Source: Polyangia bacterium
GTDB lineage: Bacteria; Myxococcota_A; Polyangia; Nannocystales; Nannocystaceae
Length of the DNA: 64,000 bases
Assembly (NCBI GenBank): GCA_030424595.1
Contig: JAUHWG010000003.1
Location: forward strand, 310,001 to 374,000
Direction of reading: 5' to 3'
The position numbers were made by a program, and so were the translations under genes. The notes beneath the pieces were generated by a model that had not been told where the DNA came from, searched no databases, and saw nothing but the letters and a program-made list of their open reading frames with translations. Of this stretch, positions 19,304-26,878 are shown one piece after another (within the stretch, counting starts at the first letter, position 1; the number at the start of each line of letters is the position of its first letter).

Positions 19304-19457
19304 CGCCCGAGAACCTACCAGAGCGCTCTTTTCCTCGCTGAGGGACCGCTGCCAAGCCGACGGTTCTCGGGGTCGTCGGCGGAGGTCGCAAGACACGCCA
19401 AGAGGTCCGGGTCGCAGGCTCTGCCCTCGGGCAGGCCTCGTCCGTCCCGGGCGGCTC

Positions 19458-20810
19458 CTAGCGGTTGAAGGGGGACTCCTGGACCCATCGGAAGCGCCGC
19501 CGGGTGAGGAGGAAGCGCTCGGGATCGACGGGGCGGGCGCGGGCGTCGACGCCGGAGCCGAACAGGTAGCCGACGAGGTGGAGGGCGCCGGCTGGGTCGA
19601 AGGCGTAGCGCAGGGTCCCGGACGACGTGAGCCGCGCGCCGCGTCGAGGCTTGAGGGTGAGCGTCTGGGCGGCCTCGTCGACAACCACGCGCGCCGTCAC
19701 CTCGGCCCCGTCCTCGTTGAGGATCGTCAGGTTGCCGCGGCGGTCGAAGACGATCCACCGCCAGCGCGAGCCGACATAGGGCTCGACCGGCTCGCCGCGG
19801 CGGCTCATGGAGTCGACGCTGTAGAGGCCGTAGAGCGGCGACGGGGCGGTCCACTGCCCGCGGAAGCCGAGCTGGCGCTGGACCTGGAAGAGGATGAGGC
19901 CGAGGCCGAAGACGGCGGCGAAGATCCGCCAGCGTCGGCGACCGCGGGGGCTGGGGAAGGGCTCCTCGGGGGCTACGGCAGGGATCGCAACACCGCTCAG
20001 CAGGCCCCACAGGCGCCGGCGCTGCGGCGCGAGCAGGAGGAGGGCCATCGCCAGGAGATGGATCGAGAACTGCTTGACCGGAACGTCGTAGCAGAGGTTG
20101 AGCATGACCACATTCGCGAGGACGCCGACCAGGAGGAGAGCGCCGGCGAGCGCTGTCCTGCGGCTGAGGAGGAGGAGCCCGCCGAGGAGCTCGAGGGCGC
20201 CTGTGAAGATCGTGTAGGCCGGCGAGTAGCCCATAAAGGTCCACAGCAGACCCATCGGCGAGGCGTCGCCGAAGCGCTGGGCGAGACGATCGAGGGTCGG
20301 CGGCTGGAACTGAAGGACGAGGACCTTCGCCAGGCCGTAGTTGAGCATGTTCGCCGCGAGGTAGTAGCGGACGAGGATCCGGATCCACAGGCGCGCTGGC
20401 GCGGGCTCCCGGGCGCCCGCGCGGATCGTCCACAGGGCCGCGAGAACGACGGCTAGAGCGCCGAAGACGGCGATCCGAACCCACTTGAAGGTCGAGTCGC
20501 CGCTGCCCGTGGGGGCGTTGACGAGCGCCTGCTCGATCCCGAGAACGTGCTCGCCATACCAGGGGACGACCGCGGCCCAAAGCGACCGCCAGGGATCGCT
20601 GAGGAGCTTGCCAAGGACGGGGATGTGATCGATCGGGAAGGGGGCTATGTAGAGCCCCAGGTAGACGCAGAGAAGGCGTCCAAAGAAGGCCCGCGCTCGC
20701 CTCCTCGCGCCCCTGTCTGCTTTGCCAGGCGGCGCCGCGTCAGCGGGGTTGTCGGTCGCGTCGTCCAGATCGGCCGCTCCGCCGCCACTATAGCACTGGC
20801 GGTGGACCAC
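19458..20810 (-). CDS. DoxX/HTTM-like integral membrane protein
   Basis: The protein has 450 residues from a GTG start (20810). There are about eight hydrophobic segments, including 'LLCVYLGLYIAPFPIDHIPV', 'RIAVFGALAVVLAALW', 'ILVRYYLAANMLNYGLAKV', 'FTGALELLGGLLLLSRRTAL' and 'IHLLAMALLLLAPQ'. The 'YSPAYTIFTGALELLGGLLL' helix pair is typical of DoxX-like proteins, while the long C-terminal soluble part (about 330-450, beta-rich) resembles HTTM-type proteins. The function is unknown. It is on the same strand as the helicase gene with a 154-bp gap, so co-transcription is possible but not evident. Confidence 0.68.
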   Translation of the reverse strand: MVHRQCYSGGGAADLDDATDNPADAAPPGKADRGARRRARAFFGRLLCVYLGLYIAPFPIDHIPVLGKLLSDPWRSLWAAVVPWYGEHVLGIEQALVNAPTGSGDSTFKWVRIAVFGALAVVLAALWTIRAGAREPAPARLWIRILVRYYLAANMLNYGLAKVLVLQFQPPTLDRLAQRFGDASPMGLLWTFMGYSPAYTIFTGALELLGGLLLLSRRTALAGALLLVGVLANVVMLNLCYDVPVKQFSIHLLAMALLLLAPQRRRLWGLLSGVAIPAVAPEEPFPSPRGRRRWRIFAAVFGLGLILFQVQRQLGFRGQWTAPSPLYGLYSVDSMSRRGEPVEPYVGSRWRWIVFDRRGNLTILNEDGAEVTARVVVDEAAQTLTLKPRRGARLTSSGTLRYAFDPAGALHLVGYLFGSGVDARARPVDPERFLLTRRRFRWVQESPFNR

Positions 20811-20824
20811 TACGGCCGTGCTCG

Positions 20825-20926
20825 CTGATCTACACCGGGAGCAACGAGGGCTGTCATCAGTGCATCATCGACGGCAACTGTGGCGATGTGAAAAGCGGCT
20901 CCTGCGACGCAGACTGCGGCTTCTAG
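20825..20926 (+). pseudogene. Cys-rich peptide fragment (gene end)
   Basis: A 33-codon stretch ending in TAG reads IYTGSNEGCHQC...GNCGDVKSGSCDADCGF. The regular Cys spacing looks like the end of a Cys-rich secreted protein, but there is no plausible start or upstream body. It is probably a remnant. Confidence 0.3.
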
Positions 20927-20938
20927 CTCGGCTCTCAT

Positions 20939-20975
20939 CGGCTCCCGCCCCGAGCCGAACCCCCTCCGGGGGGAG
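20939..20975. terminator. possible terminator of the TPR kinase gene
   Basis: Two adjacent GC hairpins (CGGCTC/GAGCCG at 20939-20957 and a C-run/G-run pair after it) lie just beyond the kinase stop codon. No T tract is present. Confidence 0.3.
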
Positions 20976-21028
20976 CTGCGGCGATGGTGTTCAAGAGCCC
21001 GATTGCGGTGAGCTGTGCGGCCTTGGCC

Positions 21029-23725
21029 TCAGCGTAGGCCGGTCCGCAGGCTATCGATCTCGGCGAGGGCCTCCCGCCCGTGGAGCCGACCAGACGCCGA
21101 GTCGAGCAGCGCGAGCGCTCGAGCTCTGTTCTTCGTCGGCGAGGCGGCGAGCGTTCTGGCGAGCTCGAGCTCGACCTGGCCGATGAGGGGGGGCGGGCAC
21201 TCGGAGGTCGGGAAGTGCTCGAACAACGGATCGAGCACTTGCACCGCGTCGGCGCCACGACCGAGCTGACGGAGGATCGCCGCGTGGACCCTGCTGCCGA
21301 AGAACACCTCGCAGTGGTCGGCGGGGAGGACCTCGGCTTGGATCGCGGTCCCGCGCTCGGTGGCGGCGAGCGCTTCGTCGAGGCGACCGAGATCATCGAA
21401 GAGCGTGGCCATGTTGAGGAGCACGGCCGCCACGTTGTAGTGCTTCGCCCCGTAGACCCGCTCGTTGACGGCGAGCGCCTCCTGGTAGGCGGCGAGCGCC
21501 TCGGCGGGACGGTCCTCCAGCGTATAGGAGAGGGCGATGTTGCTGAGGACTTTGGCGCTCACGCGGTTGTCGGCGGGAAAGTTCGCCGTCGCGATCTCCA
21601 TCGCTCGCTCGAAGGAGGCGAGGGCGGCCTCGTGTTTGCCCGTGTTGACCAAGGCGGCGCCGATGTTGGCGTGGATGTTGGCGAACCACGGGTGCATCTC
21701 GCCCGCGATCGGCTCGAGCTCGGCGAGCGCCTGGCGATAGGCGACGATCGAGCCGGCCTCGTCGGCGAGCGCACCGCGGCCGTTGCCGAGGTTGACCAAG
21801 GCGAGCGCAGCCACGCGCGGACGCTCCGACTCCAGCGCGAGCGCGCGAGCGCGCTCGAACGGCTCGATCGCCTCGGCGTAGCGACCGGCGTCGAGCTGCT
21901 CGTTCCCCTGCGTCATCAGCAGCTGCACCTGCAGGTCCGACGGCTCCCCTGCGTTGCGGCAAAAGGCCTCCGCGAGCGCGAGCAGGTCGTCACGGCTCGC
22001 GCCGTCAGGGTGAACCGCGAGCGTCTGGACGAGCGTCAGCGCAGCCCAGCCCGCCTGCGCTGGGTCGCCGCCCGCGACCGCGACGGTCAGCGCCTCGCGG
22101 CTGCGCTCGATCGCCCGCTTGGGTCGCTCGTTGAGCCGATCGGACTCGGACGCCAGCACCAGCACCTCGGCCAGCAGCGATGGGCTGTCGATCGTGCGAG
22201 CCCCCGCCAGCGCCTCTTCGATCAGCGGCGTGGCGGTCGTCAGCCGGCCTGTGTCAGCCTCGGCGCGGGCGCGGGCGACGAGCTTGCGGAGGGCCATGCG
22301 CTCCTTGACCCGCGCCGGATCGCCGCCAAACATCGCGCTCGCCTCAAGGCCAGCGCAGGCGTCGATCGACGGGAGGTTCTCGACGGCGTCGACGGCCTGG
22401 GTGAGAGCTTGATCGTCAGCGTCCGCGAAGCGCTCGATCAGCGCCGCGAGGTGGAGCCGCCGGTCCTCGAGGCAGGCGAGGCGCTGATCCAGCAGCGTCT
22501 GGGGGACGCTCCTGCGCACCAGCGTGTCCTCGCAGACCTCCTCGCGAGCGGCGACCCAGGCGGCGGCGTAGCGGTCCAGCGCTCGCTGCACGGTCGCCTC
22601 TGTGTCGCGCGCGAAGGGGACCGACGTCGCCATGAATCCTGCGCTGACCGCCGCAGCGCGGTCGTCGTTCCAGGTCTCGGCGATCTGCGGCCACGGCGAC
22701 GGACAGAAGGGGGGAGCGCCGCTGTGCTGGCCGATCGTGTAGGCGCCGAGCGTCAACCCCAGGGCGGCGACGACGGCCCCCGCGGCCGCCCATCGCCGGC
22801 CGGGTCGCGCCGTGAGCTCGCCGAGCAGCGCGCGCATCGACGGGAAGCGGTCCTCCGGGTCCGGGCTCATGCCGCGCCGCAGCGCTCGTACGACCCGTGT
22901 GGGCACCCGCGACTTGCCGGGCGGCGCGACCTCGCCGGGTCGCGGTCGCCGGCCGAAGAGCGCCTCCCAGGAGGTGACGCAGAACGAGAATTGATCGGAG
23001 CGGTGATCGCCTCGGGACCCCATGTGCCGCTCGGGGGGCATGTACGCGGGCGTTCCGCCGTTCGACGACGAGGACGATAGGGTCGACGGCGACTCCAGAG
23101 TGTCCTCGACCTTCGTCGGCAGGCCTTCGAGCGAGCGAGCGAGCCCGAAGTCGATCACACGCGCGTGGCCGGTCCCGTCGATGAGCAGGTTCTCCGGCTT
23201 AAAGTCGAGGTGGACGAGGTCGACGTCGTGCGCTGCGGCGAGCCCCTCTCCTGCCTCGACCAGCAGCGTGAGGAGGGATGCCGGCGTTCGCGGCTCGCGG
23301 AGCCAGGTGCGCAGGTCGACCCCGGCGATATACTCCATCGCCAAGAACACCTGGTCGTCGAGGACGCCGACCTCGTAGACCGTGACGACCCTGGGGTGCT
23401 TGAGGCGGGCGAGCGCTCGGCCCTCGCGCAGCACCTCGCGATGCGCACGCTGGCCGCGGGTGTGCAACACCTTGACGGCGATCTTGCGGTCGAGGTCGGG
23501 GTCGTAGGCGACGAAGACGGTGCCCATGCCACCGCCGCCGAGGATGTCGAGAACGGTGAAGCGGCCGAGTCGAAAGGGCTCGCCCTGCGCCCCGGCCACA
23601 GTGCGACGGACCGAGTTTTTCAGCGAGCGCGCGTAGACGTCCGTCTGTTCCGGTCGCATCGCCGCCAGCTCCTCGATGAGCCCATCGTCGGTCGTGGTGT
23701 TTTGGGGATCGAGGTCGGTGTTCAC
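21029..23725 (-). CDS. transmembrane Ser/Thr kinase with TPR C-terminus
   Basis: The protein has 898 residues if GTG 23725 is the start, which has a GGAG ribosome-binding site 4-5 bases upstream; the frame is open to 23860. The kinase domain covers about residues 52-330: LGGGGMGTVFVAYD loop, K85 in IAVKVLH, and H172-L-D174-F-K-P-E-N, where Leu replaces the Arg of HRD. DFG is at 192-194, then GTPAYMPPERHMG. A transmembrane helix (AAAGAVVAALGLTLGAYTIG) follows, then a Cys-containing helical domain, then six or more tetratricopeptide repeats such as 'ALVNLGNGRGALADEAGSIV' and 'LSNIALSYTLEDRPAEALAA'. The architecture is the same as that of the kinase at 49445-52366. The missing HRD Arg suggests activation-loop-independent control. 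Confidence 0.88.
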   Translation of the reverse strand: MNTDLDPQNTTTDDGLIEELAAMRPEQTDVYARSLKNSVRRTVAGAQGEPFRLGRFTVLDILGGGGMGTVFVAYDPDLDRKIAVKVLHTRGQRAHREVLREGRALARLKHPRVVTVYEVGVLDDQVFLAMEYIAGVDLRTWLREPRTPASLLTLLVEAGEGLAAAHDVDLVHLDFKPENLLIDGTGHARVIDFGLARSLEGLPTKVEDTLESPSTLSSSSSNGGTPAYMPPERHMGSRGDHRSDQFSFCVTSWEALFGRRPRPGEVAPPGKSRVPTRVVRALRRGMSPDPEDRFPSMRALLGELTARPGRRWAAAGAVVAALGLTLGAYTIGQHSGAPPFCPSPWPQIAETWNDDRAAAVSAGFMATSVPFARDTEATVQRALDRYAAAWVAAREEVCEDTLVRRSVPQTLLDQRLACLEDRRLHLAALIERFADADDQALTQAVDAVENLPSIDACAGLEASAMFGGDPARVKERMALRKLVARARAEADTGRLTTATPLIEEALAGARTIDSPSLLAEVLVLASESDRLNERPKRAIERSREALTVAVAGGDPAQAGWAALTLVQTLAVHPDGASRDDLLALAEAFCRNAGEPSDLQVQLLMTQGNEQLDAGRYAEAIEPFERARALALESERPRVAALALVNLGNGRGALADEAGSIVAYRQALAELEPIAGEMHPWFANIHANIGAALVNTGKHEAALASFERAMEIATANFPADNRVSAKVLSNIALSYTLEDRPAEALAAYQEALAVNERVYGAKHYNVAAVLLNMATLFDDLGRLDEALAATERGTAIQAEVLPADHCEVFFGSRVHAAILRQLGRGADAVQVLDPLFEHFPTSECPPPLIGQVELELARTLAASPTKNRARALALLDSASGRLHGREALAEIDSLRTGLR

Positions 23726-23771
23726 GGCGCTCCGCGAGGCAAGCGAGACATGATAGCCATCTGCGGCGAGG

Positions 23772-23810
23772 AGCGCACGAGCGCACGAGCGCACGATCGC
23801 ACGATCGTGC
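23772..23810. repeat. 8-bp tandem repeats ending in a 12-bp palindrome
   Basis: Three copies of AGCGCACG (23772-23795) are followed by a variant, ATCGCACG, and the perfect palindrome GCACGATCGTGC (23799-23810). The block lies upstream of the TPR kinase gene and overlaps the start of a small opposite-strand frame. It may bind a regulator. Confidence 0.45.
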
Positions 23811-24025
23811 TCCATGGGCCGCTGGAGCAGAGCAAGGGCGGCCTGCTGAGCGCCGAGCACTACGCGTTGCTGCGCGGCGTCCTCACCGAGTCGCTACAGG
23901 AGATCGCCGTCGATCTCGCCGACGGGTATGTGATCAACAAGCCGGGCAACACCGACCCGTCCCACCTCAACCTCTTGAAAGCCGGGCCTCGCGACGCGAC
24001 GCGACGTCGACGCTTCGGCGCGTGA
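23807..24025 (+). CDS. small protein of unknown function, possibly a gene remnant
   Basis: A GTG at 23807 opens a 72-codon frame. The protein reads naturally in its middle (GGLLSAEHYALLRGVLTESL, then DLADGYVINKPGNTDPSHLN) and ends in a basic tail (DATRRRRFGA). I do not recognise the family. It sits head to head with the TPR kinase gene and converges with the FGE-like gene. It could be a true small gene or the last part of a longer gene lost upstream. Confidence 0.35.
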   Translation: MLHGPLEQSKGGLLSAEHYALLRGVLTESLQEIAVDLADGYVINKPGNTDPSHLNLLKAGPRDATRRRRFGA

Positions 24026-24052
24026 AGTCGATGGCGGCGAGATCGGTCACGC

Positions 24053-25072
24053 TCAGGCGGGCCCTGCCGTCCTCGCCACGCGAAAGCCGATTCGATTGCT
24101 CCGGACATCGTAGCCGCCGGAGTCACGGGCGGCGGCCCGGCAGTCGAGGGCGCCGTCGTACCAGGAGCCGCCGCGCAGGACGTACATCATGGGGGTCGCC
24201 GTGGCCACGAAGGGGTCGGTGGTCAGCCCGTCGCGGCCGGCGTAGGCGTCGGGGCGATAGGCGTCGGCGGTCCACTCCCACATGTTGCCCTGCATCTCGT
24301 GCAGACCCCAGGCGTTGGGCGGCAGCGAGCCCGCGGGGGCCGGCTGCATCCGGCACTCGGGGGAGGGGGGTGTCCGCCAGTCAACCTCGAGGCGGCCGTC
24401 GACGACGACCGCGCGCTCGACCTCGCCGTCGTTGAAGTTCATCACGGCGTGGCGCATCGGACCCTCGATGTCGCTGGTGAACGGGAAGGGCCCGGTCGTC
24501 CCGGCCCGGGCCGCGTACTCCCACTCCGCCTCCGTCGGCAGGCGCAGCGGCGGCGTGCGCTCCGGAGTGCCCTCGTTGGCTCGCGCGAGGAACTCCTCGG
24601 TCCCTCGCCATGACGGATCCATCGGCAGCTGCGCCCCTGGGAAGAAGCTCGAGTCCTCTCCGACCACGCGCGCCCAGGTCGCCTGCGTCACCTCGGTAGT
24701 ACCCAAGTAGAAGGGCCTCGAGATTCGCACCTGGTGCTGCGGGCCTTCGTGCGCCTTCCGACCCTCCTCGTCGTCAGGAGAACCCATGGAGAACGAGCTC
24801 GGCATGATCAGGACCAGCTCGACGCCCGTCGCCCGGTCCCGCACCTTCCACGGTAGGCCGCTCGCCTCGACCTTGGCCCGCATAGCGGCGTCGCGGAGCG
24901 CCGGATCGGGCGCTTCGGTGATGACGTCGTACCATCTGTCCCGAGCCGCCGAGCGAGCCGCATCGCCCGCGCGACTCGCTGCTGGGGCGGGTTCGTTCGC
25001 GGGGCTGACGTCGCTCGTACAGGTCGTCGCCGCTATCGGCACGAGCGCGGCGAATACGAAGGCGGGGCGCAT
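24053..25072 (-). CDS. formylglycine-generating-enzyme-like (SUMF1/FGE-sulfatase) lipoprotein
   Basis: The protein has 339 residues from ATG 25072, chosen because it gives a lipoprotein signal (FAALVPIAATTC); the frame is open to 25138. The FGE fold is clear: 'LVLIMPSSFSMGSPDDEEGR', 'QHQVRISRPFYLGTTEVTQA', 'PPLRLPTEAEWEYAARAG', 'NAWGLHEMQGNMWEWTADAY', 'YVLRGGSWYDGALDCRAAAR' and 'NRIGFRVAR'. In true FGE a Cys pair near the C-terminus binds copper, and here the pattern is not convincing. The protein is therefore more likely a substrate-binding or kinase-linked FGE relative than a sulfatase-activating enzyme. Such proteins are frequent in myxobacteria. Confidence 0.83.
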   Translation of the reverse strand: MRPAFVFAALVPIAATTCTSDVSPANEPAPAASRAGDAARSAARDRWYDVITEAPDPALRDAAMRAKVEASGLPWKVRDRATGVELVLIMPSSFSMGSPDDEEGRKAHEGPQHQVRISRPFYLGTTEVTQATWARVVGEDSSFFPGAQLPMDPSWRGTEEFLARANEGTPERTPPLRLPTEAEWEYAARAGTTGPFPFTSDIEGPMRHAVMNFNDGEVERAVVVDGRLEVDWRTPPSPECRMQPAPAGSLPPNAWGLHEMQGNMWEWTADAYRPDAYAGRDGLTTDPFVATATPMMYVLRGGSWYDGALDCRAAARDSGGYDVRSNRIGFRVARTAGPA

Positions 25073-25159
25073 CGCCGGCGACCTTGCCCCACGCGAGGCC
25101 GCTTGCACAGCCGCGGCCGCGGGGAGGTCGACGGACATCTGTCGCCTTCGATTCGCGGG

Positions 25160-25204
25160 TTGACAGAGTGGGCTCGTTCAATTTATTTCCATCCGGTCGG
25201 AAAT
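25160..25204 (+). promoter_or_regulatory. promoter with overlapping TetR-type operator
   Basis: TTGACA (25160-25165) is followed after 16-17 bp by TTTATT/TTATTT (25182-25188). Overlapping the -10 is the inverted repeat ATTTCC-N8-GGAAAT (25185-25204). It ends 13 bp before the TetR start codon, so autorepression is the simplest reading. Confidence 0.6.
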
Positions 25205-25217
25205 TAACTGGTGACCC

Positions 25218-25790
25218 GTGCCCCGCCCAAGAAAACACGACCAGGACAAGATCCTTGACGCGGTCGAGCGCGTTGTCGCCCGTGATGGCGTACTGACCAT
25301 CCACGCAGTCGCGAAAGAGGCGGGGGTGTCGAAGGCCACCGTTCTCTATGATCACTCGAGCAAGCGTGAGCTGGTCGAGGCGCTGGTGGCACGTACGATC
25401 AAAGCGGACAATGCCTTCAATGACGCCTGCGCTGCACCGTTTGGCGGAGGTCTGGACGCGCCGCTCCGCGGGCGTATCGAGGCTGCCCGACAAAGCCCGC
25501 CGGTGCCTGGCGGGAATCCTGCGGTTCTCAGCCTCGTCGCGGCGCTGATGCAGGATGCGGGGTTGCGGGAGCGGTTCCGCCGCAACCAGAATACGCTTGG
25601 TCAGCAGCTGATCGCCGCCGCCAGCCATCCGCGCGCCGCACGTTTGGCCTGGCTGGCGTTGGAGGGGCTGAAGCTTCAGCAGCACCTTGAGCTTCATGAT
25701 TGGAGTGACGCGGATCGGCAGGAGATTCTCGACGACATCGAAGCTCTCGCCGTACAGGGTATTGACAGCGTTGGGGACACGAATGACTGA
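25218..25790 (+). CDS. TetR/AcrR-family transcriptional regulator
   Basis: The protein has 190 residues from GTG 25218. The N-terminal helix-turn-helix is typical: 'KILDAVERVVARDGVLTIHA' then 'VAKEAGVSKATVLYDHSSKR' and 'ELVEALVARTIKA'. The rest is a helical ligand-binding domain. The stop overlaps the ATG of the next gene by 8 bp (ATGACTGA), so the two are translationally coupled. A promoter with an inverted-repeat operator lies directly upstream. It most likely represses its own operon; control of the nearby RND pump is possible but not shown by any matching operator. Confidence 0.88.
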   Translation: MPRPRKHDQDKILDAVERVVARDGVLTIHAVAKEAGVSKATVLYDHSSKRELVEALVARTIKADNAFNDACAAPFGGGLDAPLRGRIEAARQSPPVPGGNPAVLSLVAALMQDAGLRERFRRNQNTLGQQLIAAASHPRAARLAWLALEGLKLQQHLELHDWSDADRQEILDDIEALAVQGIDSVGDTND

Positions 25791-26769
25791 GGGAAACGTC
25801 TTCATCACCGGGGCTGCCGGTTTCGTCGGGCGCAACGTCTTGCGCTACTATGTTGAGCGGGGCCACAAGGTCACCGGTCTGGTCCGGGGCGCCGAGGCGG
25901 CGGAGCGGCTCGCAGGTTGGGGGGCGCGCCCTGTGATCGGCGACATGCTCACCACGGATCTTGCCCCGCTCATGGAGGGCTGCGGGAGGCTCGTCCACGC
26001 GGCGGCTAGCTTAGATCACGGCCCAGGTTCGGCGGCGGCGAGGGTAAATATCGACGGCACCCGCCGGGTTTTGGATGCTGCAAGACGCGCTGGCGTTGCC
26101 GTGACTGTCCATATCAGCACGGACTCGGTCCTGCAGGATGGGCGGCAGCTGCACCAAGTCGACGAGACGACCCCCTATCCCAGACGTCCGGCCGGGGGGT
26201 ACTCTGCGGGCAAGGCCGAGGCCGAGCGGATCGCCTGTCGTGCAGCGGCCGCGGGCCAGCGCGTCGTTGTCCTGCGCCCCCGGATGGTCTGGGGCCGAGA
26301 CGATTCCACTGCATTGCCGATGCTGGTGGAGGCGGTCAAGAGCGGGCGCTTTGCCTGGATCTCGGGGGGCAGGTATCCCTGCTCCACGACCCATATCGCC
26401 AACCTGTGTCACGCCGTGGACCTGGCCATGACACGGGGTCAGAGCGGCGAGATCTACCACATTGCCGACGGTCCGGCGCGTCCGTTCCGTGAAACGGTCA
26501 GCGCTCTGCTGGCCACCCAGGGGCTTGAGGTGGGCGAGAAGTCCGTACCGCGTCCTGTAGTCCGCGCGATCGCGAAGGCCGGAGACTGGCTATACACGCT
26601 GACCGGCGGTCGGGTGAGGGGGCCGCTATCCTTCCAGGACTATGCCACCAGCGCCGTCGAGATCTCGCTCAGCGTCCGGAAGGCGGAGGAGAACCTTCGG
26701 TATGCTCCGGTCGTGTCATGGGAGGAGGGGCTGGCGGAGCTTCGTAGTGGCCAGAACTCATCGAAATAG
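25783..26769 (+). CDS. NAD-dependent epimerase/dehydratase (extended SDR)
   Basis: The protein has 328 residues from ATG 25783. The Rossmann nucleotide motif is at the N-terminus (VFITGAAGFVGRNVL), the active-site region is 'VHISTDSVLQDGR' and 'PAGGYSAGKAEAERI' (YxxxK), and 'VVVLRPRMVWGRDDSTALP' follows. This order is that of extended short-chain dehydrogenases acting on nucleotide sugars, steroids or similar. It is translationally coupled to the TetR gene, so the regulator's ligand may be the substrate or product of this enzyme. The substrate cannot be named. Confidence 0.87.
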   Translation: MTEGNVFITGAAGFVGRNVLRYYVERGHKVTGLVRGAEAAERLAGWGARPVIGDMLTTDLAPLMEGCGRLVHAAASLDHGPGSAAARVNIDGTRRVLDAARRAGVAVTVHISTDSVLQDGRQLHQVDETTPYPRRPAGGYSAGKAEAERIACRAAAAGQRVVVLRPRMVWGRDDSTALPMLVEAVKSGRFAWISGGRYPCSTTHIANLCHAVDLAMTRGQSGEIYHIADGPARPFRETVSALLATQGLEVGEKSVPRPVVRAIAKAGDWLYTLTGGRVRGPLSFQDYATSAVEISLSVRKAEENLRYAPVVSWEEGLAELRSGQNSSK

Positions 26770-26790
26770 AGCTCCTCGAAATAGAGCTCC
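26761..26790 (+). repeat. 15-bp tandem duplication across the epimerase stop codon
   Basis: TCGAAATAGAGCTCC occurs twice in direct succession. The first copy contains the TAG stop of the epimerase gene. Confidence 0.8.
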
Positions 26791-26878
26791 TCGCGTTCGC
26801 CGCTCCAGGGGCTGAGAGTCGCGGGCGGGAGCTCTGCCATCGTCGCCGCGAGGCGCGGGCTCGGCCCGATCTCGGGGC

